Shown here in pieces: positions 6,730-13,194 of a DNA stretch of 19,394 bases; positions within the stretch are counted from its first letter, which is position 1, and each line of letters begins with the position of its first letter. Made by a program: the position numbers and the translations under genes. The DNA comes from Streptococcus sp. (GTDB taxonomy: Bacteria > Bacillota > Bacilli > Lactobacillales > Streptococcaceae): positions 1 through 19,394 of the forward strand of contig NZ_JAPJPF010000036.1 in the NCBI RefSeq assembly GCF_030825805.1, read 5' to 3'. A model generated the notes under the pieces. It was not told the DNA's origin and made no database searches. It saw only the letters and a program-made list of their open reading frames with translations.

Positions 6730-7451
6730 TTATGAACAAACGCCAATCCAATTGATGATTTCTTTACTGACAAGATTAGGGACTGCTGTATAAAAATCGT
6801 GACCGAGATCCTTTAAGAGTACCTTCTTGATAGAGGGATCTAATGTCTCAATGGCTTGAGCTCTCCAAGTGGGTTCTTCTTCGTAGTTAGGAGCGATGAA
6901 TAAAACGTCAGTATCTGAGAGTGGAGCTTGAATAGATCGAAGGTCCCGTCTGAGTTTCAGTAAGGGAAGAACAGCTTGTGGATCTAGATCCAGTTCATAA
7001 TGATAGAGGTCAGAATTCCAACGATAACTGGCTTGGATGGCTTTTATAGTCGCTGGCAAAGGATTGTCCGTATCTCCAAGTTCACTTGCAACAGCTTCCT
7101 CTAGAGATGAAAATACCTGGTGCTTCAGATAGGCGACTGTCTCTTCAAGTTCCTGCTCTAGTGGTAAGATCTGGTCCATGTCAAGATAGCCACCGTCAAG
7201 GAGAACCAGGTGGTCATTTGTGGTATTTTCGATGCTAGGTAGCGAGCCAAATCTCCACCTAGTGAATGGGCTATGATACAAGTATTTTCATTAGTATCCG
7301 CATGGGCTTCAAACCAATCTTCTATATCTTTAGGAGATTCCAGGTTCACCTTATAGGGGTCTAGATACGTGATGGGAAATGGAAAACAGTGAGCAAATTC
7401 GGTCATATGATTCTCGTTACTTCCAAGTCCTCCGATAAAGTAAAACTTCAC
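6730..7451 (-). pseudogene. Alpha/beta hydrolase, disrupted by a one-base frameshift
   Basis: Two overlapping frames together make one alpha/beta-hydrolase. The N-terminal part (7451 to about 7227, GTG start, MKFYFIGGLGSNENH) carries the nucleophile elbow AHSLGG. The C-terminal part (about 7225 to 6730) carries NTTNDHLVLLDGGYLDMD and the catalytic His in KDLGHDFYT. The frames would join cleanly as ARYLASK-NTTNDH if one A were added to the AAAA run (T-run 7226-7229), giving about 240 aa, a normal size. The GTG start overlaps the acetyltransferase stop by 4 nt and GAGGTG lies just upstream. Substrate unknown. It could be a true mutation, a phase-variable tract or a sequencing error in a homopolymer. 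Confidence 0.8.
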
Positions 7452-8008
7452 TCTTTCACCTCTATTTCCTTAATGATTCTGGCAGGATTACCAGCTAGGA
7501 CTACGTTATCCCCGAAGGATTTGGTCACCACTGCTCCTGCTCCGACGACGACATTATCGCCTAGGGTAACACCTGGAAGAATGATGGCTCCTCCACCTGA
7601 CCAAAAGTTATCTCCAATCGTTATTGGAGCACCATATTCTTTTCCTGCATTTCGTTCGTGTGGATCCAGGGGATGAAGAGGCGTGAGAAATTGGCAATTG
7701 GGACCGATCATGGCGTTCTTCCCAATCCTAATCGGGCAGACATCTAGCATGGTTAGGTTCCAGTTGGCATAAAAGTTCTCTCCCAAGTGGATATTGACCC
7801 CATAGTCACAAGCCAAGAAGGGGTGCAAGGATAGATTTTCTCCAGTAGATCCGAACCAACTTTTTATGAGTTGACTCCGCTTCTCACCGTCTGCTTCTTG
7901 GTTAAAGGCAAATTGCTTGGTCCGAGCTTCTTGTGCTAACTTCCTCAATTCTGGATCAATGGGACTGTAAAACTCGCCAGCAATCATCTTTTCATATTCC
8001 GTTTTCAT
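7448..8008 (-). CDS. Sugar O-acetyltransferase (Maa/LacA/NodL type)
   Basis: Transfers acetyl from acetyl-CoA to a sugar hydroxyl, typically maltose or a galactoside. The 186-aa length matches the Maa/LacA family. The N-terminal mac domain is clear (MKTEYEKMIAGEFYSPIDPELRKL). It is followed by a left-handed beta-helix of hexapeptide repeats (IRIGKNAMIGPN, ITIGDNFWSGGG, VTLGDNVVVGAGAVV) and the family C-terminus VLAGNPARIIKEI. The catalytic His is probably in TPLHPLDPHER. I chose ATG 8008 because GGAG lies 6 nt upstream; a ten-residue longer frame has no such site and runs into the terminator upstream. No separate promoter is evident, so expression may depend on read-through from the small membrane protein gene. 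The hydrolase gene overlaps its stop. Confidence 0.92.
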   Translation of the reverse strand: MKTEYEKMIAGEFYSPIDPELRKLAQEARTKQFAFNQEADGEKRSQLIKSWFGSTGENLSLHPFLACDYGVNIHLGENFYANWNLTMLDVCPIRIGKNAMIGPNCQFLTPLHPLDPHERNAGKEYGAPITIGDNFWSGGGAIILPGVTLGDNVVVGAGAVVTKSFGDNVVLAGNPARIIKEIEVKE

Positions 8009-8028
8009 AATTATCTCCGTCCAATAGT

Positions 8029-8051
8029 AAAAAACCACTCATAGTGAGTGG
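8029..8051 (-). terminator. Terminator between the small membrane protein and the acetyltransferase
   Basis: CCACTCA (8051-8045), a CTA loop and TGAGTGG (8041-8035) make a 7-bp stem followed by six U (8034-8029). Only 20 nt separate it from the acetyltransferase ATG, too little for a normal promoter, so it may act as a partial (read-through) terminator. Confidence 0.75.
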
Positions 8052-8064
8052 GCTTGTTTATTTC

Positions 8065-8190
8065 TTAATGGTACATCAGGTAGCCATCAAAGAGCTCAAA
8101 TATTTTTCCTATCGCTCGGAAAACAAGAGCCGCAACAAGGGCAACCAGCAAAAAGTAAGCTACAGCAAAAATCACACTAATGATCATCAT
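8065..8190 (-). CDS. Small hydrophobic membrane protein, 41 aa
   Basis: A short gene with strong expression signals: AAAGGAG 7 nt before ATG 8190, a consensus promoter upstream and a terminator after the stop. The product begins MMIISVIFAVAYFLLVALVAALVF, a single membrane segment of about 20 residues. It continues with a short charged and amphipathic part (RAIGKIFELFDG) ending YLMYH. No family is recognised. It could be a small regulatory membrane protein or a type I toxin-like peptide, but no antisense RNA is evident. A plus-strand frame over the same bases has no ribosome binding site. Confidence 0.72.
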   Translation of the reverse strand: MMIISVIFAVAYFLLVALVAALVFRAIGKIFELFDGYLMYH

Positions 8191-8226
8191 GACACACTCC
8201 TTTTTAATGTACTTTTTCCACCCTCT

Positions 8227-8255
8227 ATTATACTCCTGGTCAATTTTAGATTCAA
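8227..8255 (-). promoter_or_regulatory. Promoter of the small membrane protein gene
   Basis: TTGAAT (8255-8250), a 17-nt spacer and TATAAT (8232-8227). The leader would be about 30 nt. Confidence 0.8.
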
Positions 8256-8328
8256 GGAAAACGCTATCAAGAATTGATTTGTTTTCAATTTGTAATTTAC
8301 AAAAATTTTCAGACGGATCAAAAATAAC

Positions 8329-8380
8329 AAAAAGCAGGATTTATACTTAGATATCATTTTAACGATTTACTCCTGCTTTT
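8329..8380 (-). terminator. Terminator of the efe-tat operon
   Basis: AAAAGCAGGA (8380-8371) pairs with TCCTGCTTTT (8339-8330) on the minus strand, a 10-bp stem that closes a loop of about 31 nt and runs into a short U-rich end. It is symmetrical enough to work in both directions. It lies 65 nt after the tatA stop. Confidence 0.7.
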
Positions 8381-8444
8381 ACTATTATTGAAAATGAAAG
8401 AACAAAAGATAGTTCTGTCAGAAAATATCATGAAAGGTAAGCTA

Positions 8445-8642
8445 TTATTCTTCAGTCTTACCAGTCTTTTCTTTGTCCTCTTCTTTTTCAGCGACACCAT
8501 TGTTGACGGCTGACTTGAATTCAGAAAACATTTTTCCAAGTGAGTGTCCTAACTCAGGCAAACGCTTTGGTCCAAAGATTAAGAGGGCTCCCAGGATGAT
8601 AATAATCAATCCCGGTGCACCGATATCACGTAAAATTCCCAT
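8445..8642 (-). CDS. tatA: Tat protein translocase subunit TatA
   Basis: Pore-forming component of the twin-arginine translocase, which exports folded proteins across the cytoplasmic membrane. The 65-aa protein has one N-terminal membrane segment (APGLIIIILGALLIF), the family hinge FGPKRLPELGHSLGK and an amphipathic helix, then a short acidic/basic tail. AAAAGGAGATAAATT precedes the ATG, 3 nt after the tatC stop. There is no tatB, as is normal in Gram-positive TatAC systems. It is the last gene of the efeO-efeB-efeU-tatC-tatA operon, whose EfeB is the obvious substrate. Confidence 0.96.
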   Translation of the reverse strand: MGILRDIGAPGLIIIILGALLIFGPKRLPELGHSLGKMFSEFKSAVNNGVAEKEEDKEKTGKTEE

Positions 8643-8645
8643 AAT

Positions 8646-9365
8646 TTATCTCCTTTTTTGTATACGGTTATAGATGATGCGACTGATGCCCAGACTCACT
8701 TCATAGAGCAAGATCAGGGGCACGGTCATTGCTAAATCACTGATGAAATCAGCTGGCGTCAGGACGACTGCCAGTACCAGCAATAGAAAGTAGGCTATCC
8801 GACGATAGCGCCTTAACCAGTCTGGCGTTAAGATATGAATCGAGGTCAAAAAGGCTACAAGGACCGGCAATTCAAACAAGACACCCAAAGGTACTGTTGT
8901 ATGAAAGATGAAGGCCAAGTAGTTCTGTGCCGTTAACTGGATGGTAAACTGGCCTTGTCCCAACTTCAAGAGCACCTCGAGAATAGCTGGACTAACCAGA
9001 TAATAGCCGAAGAGTAAGCCTAGCAAGAAACAAAGCAAACTGGCCGGCACATAGAGCAGAATGGCTCCAGCTTCTCCTTTTCTCAAAGCTGGTTTTACAA
9101 ATTGCCAGACTTGAAAGAGGGTGAAGGGCAGGGTGATGGTAAAGGCTATTAAGCTCGCCAACTGAAGGTAGATGCTTAAAATGTCATTAGGGCCAAGGAC
9201 CAAGAGTTTCTCTCGAAATCCAGCCGTCAAAAAGGCATAAAGCTGGTCAGAAAACAAGAGGGCTCCACAAAAGACAACGAAAAAACAAAGGATACAAGCG
9301 ATGAAGCGTCGTCTAAACTCGCTTAAATGCTCTACAATAGTGAGCCTTCTATCTTCATTTTTCAT
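8646..9365 (-). CDS. tatC: Tat protein translocase subunit TatC
   Basis: Signal-receptor subunit of the twin-arginine translocase in the cytoplasmic membrane; it binds the RR motif of Tat signal peptides. The 239-aa length and six hydrophobic segments fit. Family landmarks are the N-terminal HLSEFRRRF, the loop TLPFTLFQVWQFVKPALRKGE between helices 2 and 3, and the Pro-rich VLTPADFISDLAMTVPLILLYEVS near the end. Its start overlaps the efeU end by 11 nt and tatA follows after 3 nt, so it is translated within the iron operon. Confidence 0.96.
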   Translation of the reverse strand: MKNEDRRLTIVEHLSEFRRRFIACILCFFVVFCGALLFSDQLYAFLTAGFREKLLVLGPNDILSIYLQLASLIAFTITLPFTLFQVWQFVKPALRKGEAGAILLYVPASLLCFLLGLLFGYYLVSPAILEVLLKLGQGQFTIQLTAQNYLAFIFHTTVPLGVLFELPVLVAFLTSIHILTPDWLRRYRRIAYFLLLVLAVVLTPADFISDLAMTVPLILLYEVSLGISRIIYNRIQKRR

Positions 9366-11037
9366 GCTGCTTCACCGTCACAAACCCGACAATAAGAACG
9401 AATAGAACTTGGCAAGCAAGAACTTCCCAGCTCGGATAGATCCCTGCCCAATCGACCGTCGGGAAATTACTCAAGATATGATTGGGAAGCATATTGGTTA
9501 ATTGGAGCGCGTGCAGGCTCACCCCCAGCATCTTAAAGGCCAGGGCATAGATCATCCAAGTCAGGATGAAGAAAATCTTATGTGGCTTGACCAGATGGCT
9601 CGCCTTGGTCATGAGAATAGCAAGAATGGCTAAAACTGCAAGAGCTAAGCCAATCCCTAGGAAGAAATCAAAGGAGCGAATACGAGGGAGGATCCCCACA
9701 TAGAAAAGGATGGTCTCAGCCCCCTCACGGAAAACAGCTAAGAAACTGAGGGCAAACATGGAAATGAAGCTTCCAGTTGCTGTCACAGCCTTCATCTGAC
9801 TTTCCATGAATTGGTTCCATTTTTTAACGGAGGACTTGCGATGTAGCCAAATCCCAATGACAATCATCATTCCTACTGCAATGATCCCTACTGCCCCTTC
9901 GATCACCTCGCGGTTTGAAGCCGAGGTCACAGCCGGGAATAAGAATTGAAGAGCTACTGCAATGGCTGCACTGGCCAGGATACCTAGAAGAGCACCTGCA
10001 TAAACCCATTTCAATCCTTTGACCAATTTAGCTGACTTGAGAACTGTCACCAAAGCCATGACAATCAATAGCGCTTCGACTCCCTCGCGTAAGAGGATCA
10101 ACATAGAGTCAACCGCCGAATAAGAGGCGGTGGTATCAATAGCAGACAGATCACTAATCAGAGCTTCCAGTTGCTTTTGGTACTTGCTTTCCTTCCCCTT
10201 GACCATAATAACTGGACTTTGACTTTCTACCCGCGTATAGAGACTAGGATTGGTCGTGCTGACATCTCCTTCGATCGTTGGCCAAATGGTAATGAACTCC
10301 TTCATGACTTGACTAGCTTGGCTAGTGTCATTGGCTTGAAAGAGGTTTAGAGCTTTCTTGAGGAGCTTAATCCCGTCTGAAAGAGTCAGATTAGAGCTTG
10401 TCTCCTCAATCTTTTCCCCACTGATAAATTGATCCAGTACATTCTTTAAGTCGTTGTACGAAGATTGGATAGAGTCAAAGTTTGTAGGCTCTGTTTCGAT
10501 GGCACTTCTCAAGAAGGAAATGGCTGTTTCTACCTTTCCGTAATAGGCGGTACTGTGATCTCTGACAACCGCTTCATTCCGGGTCCAGGTATTGTTTAAA
10601 TCGGCATAAGCCTTTCGTGTCGCCTGGAGATCCTTTGCTGTGATCGCCTCTTGAAGCTTCTCAAAGTAAGGTTGCAAGCGAGTTTCTAGTTTCTCTTTTT
10701 CAGCATCCAGATCGACTGGATTTTGCTCTTTTTCAAAGGCTAGCAAGGAAGTGGAGACGGTCACCAACTGCTTTTCTGTGATCTCTCCTTTCAAGTCCAG
10801 ACTCTTCTGGACTTCTTTTCCTGCCTTGGAATCATGATTGGCCTTCTTTAGAAACTCCTCTTTTATCTCTGCGACCAGAGTGTGAGCCTTTTCTTGGTCC
10901 TTATCCCGAACTGCTGTCGTTGCATCAGTGATTTTGATAAAGAGATCACTATAGGATTCGGCCTGAACAGGAGTCACGATGAAAAAGAGACAGGCTACTA
11001 GGACGACTAACAATTTATTCAAATAAGTCTTGACCAA
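9355..11037 (-). CDS. efeU: EfeU/FTR1-type iron permease with N-terminal extracytoplasmic domain
   Basis: Membrane permease for iron released or oxidised by EfeO and EfeB. The 560-aa protein has a signal peptide (cleavage likely after VQA at residue 26). An extracytoplasmic helical domain of about 280 residues follows, rich in Lys, Glu and Asp, and then an FTR1 domain of seven membrane segments from about residue 305. The two iron-binding REXXE motifs are present: REGVE (317-321) and REGAE (437-441). The N-terminal extension is common in Gram-positive homologues (FepC-like). The start is a TTG (11037), chosen because AAGGAGG lies 5 nt upstream inside efeB, and it gives the complete signal peptide. 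It overlaps efeB by 23 nt and tatC by 11 nt. Confidence 0.93.
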   Translation of the reverse strand: MVKTYLNKLLVVLVACLFFIVTPVQAESYSDLFIKITDATTAVRDKDQEKAHTLVAEIKEEFLKKANHDSKAGKEVQKSLDLKGEITEKQLVTVSTSLLAFEKEQNPVDLDAEKEKLETRLQPYFEKLQEAITAKDLQATRKAYADLNNTWTRNEAVVRDHSTAYYGKVETAISFLRSAIETEPTNFDSIQSSYNDLKNVLDQFISGEKIEETSSNLTLSDGIKLLKKALNLFQANDTSQASQVMKEFITIWPTIEGDVSTTNPSLYTRVESQSPVIMVKGKESKYQKQLEALISDLSAIDTTASYSAVDSMLILLREGVEALLIVMALVTVLKSAKLVKGLKWVYAGALLGILASAAIAVALQFLFPAVTSASNREVIEGAVGIIAVGMMIVIGIWLHRKSSVKKWNQFMESQMKAVTATGSFISMFALSFLAVFREGAETILFYVGILPRIRSFDFFLGIGLALAVLAILAILMTKASHLVKPHKIFFILTWMIYALAFKMLGVSLHALQLTNMLPNHILSNFPTVDWAGIYPSWEVLACQVLFVLIVGFVTVKQHEK

Positions 11038-12223
11038 TGTACCCTCCTTCCTTCACACCTCCGAAGCAGGCAAAGAGGCCACTGCCAATATGGGTTACAT
11101 ATTCATTCATCTTATCGTCTGCCCCAAGATTGGTTTGGATTTTCACAAAGCGGTCTGGATCCTTTTGAAAGGCAATAAATAGCAATCCTGCATCAAACTG
11201 CCCCGTTTTCGGATCAATCCCATCAGAGTATGAATAAGAGCGTCGCAAAATTGGCAGATCCACTTCTTTAGCCAAACGGACATGTGAGTCAACTGGTAAG
11301 AGGGAGAGGTCCACTTCGTCAAACTCGTTTTTCTTTCCAAATGGTGCGCCACTTTCTTTATAGCGTCCAAAGGTATTTTCTTGCTCCTGCAGGTTGGTCC
11401 GGTCCCAGGTCTCTAGGTGCATGATAATCCTGCGGACAGCCATGTAAGAGCCGTTTTTCATCCAGTCTTGACTATCAGCCCAGACGACCTTATCAAAATC
11501 TTTCTCCGTTGTAACGTTGGCAGTCCCATCCTTAAAGCCAAAAAGGTTCCGGGGCGTTTCCATGCGATCCCCAATAGCAGCAAATCCTGATTGGCTCCAC
11601 TTCATGGTCACCTTATTGCGTCCTTTACGAATCAGATTGCGGACAGCATGAAAGGCCACCTGCTCATCATCTGCACATGCTTGGATAACGACATCACCAC
11701 CCGTATACTGCTCTCTCAACTGTTCCTTAGGAAAAGCTGGCAGATCCCGGAAGAGTTTGGGACGTTTCTTTTCAAGGCCTAGTTTGGTCAAAAAGCTAGC
11801 CGAAACACCAAAGGTTAGGGTGAGGCGGTAAGGATTTAGTCCGACTGTTTCCCCAGTATCACTTGGAGGCAAGAGAGCGTTGGATCCATCTTTTTTGACA
11901 AGTTCTCCATTGACTAATTTCTGGCTATAATCTGTCCAGTCTTTAAACAACTGAATCAATTCGTTTTTATCTGTCGTCCGGAGATCGAGCACCACAAAAT
12001 AGATATTCTTCTGCATGGGGGTGGTAATTCCAGCCTGATGCTTGCCGTAAAAGCTAATTTCTTCTTGACCGTCTGCGATATTTTTGGAGCCTTGCTCCTT
12101 ATTAGCGAAAAAAGCAGAAGCACCGGATAGACCAAGTGCTAAGCCTGCTCCCCCAATACCTGCTTTTTTCAGAAATTCGCGACGATCCATCTTCTTTTCA
12201 AAAAATTTTTCGTCTTTTGTCAT
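11015..12223 (-). CDS. efeB: EfeB, Tat-exported DyP-type haem peroxidase
   Basis: DyP-type peroxidase of the EfeUOB iron uptake system, placed outside the membrane by Tat and thought to oxidise ferrous iron or release iron from haem. The 402-aa protein begins with a Tat signal: DRREFLKK (Arg14-Arg15), a hydrophobic stretch AGIGGAGLALGLSGASAFFA, and a cleavage region near 40. The DyP motif GFKDG is at 229-233 (distal Asp232). The probable proximal haem ligand is His314 in DSHVR, and an Arg pair is in ILRRSY (327-328). The ATG at 12223 has no clear ribosome binding site and lies 2 nt after efeO, so translation is probably coupled. A start at residue 12 (MDRREF) is also possible. Its 3' end holds the efeU ribosome binding site. 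Confidence 0.95.
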   Translation of the reverse strand: MTKDEKFFEKKMDRREFLKKAGIGGAGLALGLSGASAFFANKEQGSKNIADGQEEISFYGKHQAGITTPMQKNIYFVVLDLRTTDKNELIQLFKDWTDYSQKLVNGELVKKDGSNALLPPSDTGETVGLNPYRLTLTFGVSASFLTKLGLEKKRPKLFRDLPAFPKEQLREQYTGGDVVIQACADDEQVAFHAVRNLIRKGRNKVTMKWSQSGFAAIGDRMETPRNLFGFKDGTANVTTEKDFDKVVWADSQDWMKNGSYMAVRRIIMHLETWDRTNLQEQENTFGRYKESGAPFGKKNEFDEVDLSLLPVDSHVRLAKEVDLPILRRSYSYSDGIDPKTGQFDAGLLFIAFQKDPDRFVKIQTNLGADDKMNEYVTHIGSGLFACFGGVKEGGYIGQDLFE

Positions 12224-12225
12224 TG

Positions 12226-13095
12226 TTATTTACCGTTTAAAATGATTCCCATTTGAGAGAGTGGTTCTCCCAATTTTGTAACTGCTTCTGCTAGTTCTTT
12301 GGTATCTTCTTCTGTTAGGTCTGTATATGATTTATAGTTGGAATCATCAGTCATATGTTTGTCTAACAAGTCATTCACCGCCTTGAATTCTGTTTCAAGG
12401 GTTTTCACTAGTTTGGCATCCTTCTTCTCAATGAGAGGTTTGAAGAGAGCAAAGATCTTCTCAGCCCCTTCGATATTGGCACGGAAGTCATAGAGATCTG
12501 TATGAGAGAAAATTTCTTCTTCCCCAGTGATCTTTTGTGTCGCCACTTCATTCAAGAGGTCAACCGCACCTGTCAACATCAAATCTGGCGTTACTTCTAC
12601 TGTCGCAATCTTAGCTTTGAGCTCTTTGATATCATTGACCAATTGCTCTGCATATTTTTCAGTGCCTTCGGTTGTATTTTGTTCCCAGAGGATGCGTTCG
12701 ATACGGTGGAAGCCTGACCATCCTTCTTCTGATTTATTTTCATCGACATAGTCAACCAAACGGAAGTCAATCTTGACATCAGACTCCCCAAAGCTTTCAG
12801 CAATTGGTTCAGAGCGTTCATAAGACATCCGAATCAAAGGATAGACCTTCTTAGCTTCTTCTAAATCACCACTTTTGAGGACTCTTTGAAATTCCTCTGT
12901 ATCTTTTAACAACTGATCGATTTGTCCTTGCACAAACTCCTTGTATTCACTTGTCGCCTGGTCCAAGGCTTTTTGGTCCTCTTTAGACAATTTCACTGTC
13001 GAAGAGGAACTATTTGTTGTTGTGTTTTTTGAAGATGTATTGGCACAGCCCGCTAATAAAGCGACTGATAAGAGTGTTACTGCAAGTTTTTTCAT
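12226..13095 (-). CDS. efeO: EfeO/EfeM iron-binding lipoprotein (M75 domain)
   Basis: Surface lipoprotein of the EfeUOB system that binds iron and hands it to EfeU. The 289-aa protein has a lipoprotein signal with lipobox LLAGC (Cys17), then a Ser/Thr/Asn-rich spacer to about residue 34. An imelysin-like M75 helical domain follows, with the metal-binding HXXE motif HRIE (130-133) in GFHRIERILWEQ. The cupredoxin domain of E. coli EfeO is absent, so this is the short EfeM-like form usual in Gram-positives. AGGAGAAATTCTC precedes the ATG. It is the first gene of the five-gene operon and lies downstream of a consensus promoter. Confidence 0.94.
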   Translation of the reverse strand: MKKLAVTLLSVALLAGCANTSSKNTTTNSSSSTVKLSKEDQKALDQATSEYKEFVQGQIDQLLKDTEEFQRVLKSGDLEEAKKVYPLIRMSYERSEPIAESFGESDVKIDFRLVDYVDENKSEEGWSGFHRIERILWEQNTTEGTEKYAEQLVNDIKELKAKIATVEVTPDLMLTGAVDLLNEVATQKITGEEEIFSHTDLYDFRANIEGAEKIFALFKPLIEKKDAKLVKTLETEFKAVNDLLDKHMTDDSNYKSYTDLTEEDTKELAEAVTKLGEPLSQMGIILNGK

Positions 13096-13130
13096 GAGAA
13101 TTTCTCCTGGATTCGTTCTTTACGTGGTCT

Positions 13131-13173
13131 ATTATAGCAAAGATTTTCTCATTTTTCAACAATTGTCAGAAAA
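13131..13173 (-). promoter_or_regulatory. Promoter and candidate operator of the efe-tat operon
   Basis: TTGAAA (13159-13154), a 17-nt spacer and TATAAT (13136-13131) form a consensus promoter 35 nt before efeO. Overlapping the -35 is an imperfect 22-bp palindrome centred on CAATTG (13152-13173, 8 of 11 positions symmetrical). It could bind a metal- or peroxide-responsive repressor, but it does not match a Fur or PerR consensus. Confidence 0.7.
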
Positions 13174-13194
13174 CTTTAATAAAATGAATTAAAG
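13174..13194 (-). terminator. Weak candidate terminator at the end of clcA
   Basis: CTTTAAT and ATTAAAG form a 7-bp AT-only stem over the clcA stop codon, followed by UUUUC on the minus strand. It has low stability, so some read-through into efeO is likely. Confidence 0.35.

Noticed and set aside
7226..7229. Programmed -1 frameshift in the hydrolase gene
   Set aside because: The tract is only A4 preceded by G, without a full slippery heptamer or a clear stimulating hairpin; a lost base is simpler.
8009..8038. Ten-codon upstream extension of the acetyltransferase frame
   Set aside because: It enters the U-tract and hairpin of the upstream terminator and has no ribosome binding site, whereas ATG 8008 has GGAG at good spacing.
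8044..8277. 77-aa plus-strand frame opposite the small membrane gene
   Set aside because: No ribosome binding site or promoter on that strand, and the composition is that of a shadow of the minus-strand gene and its promoter.
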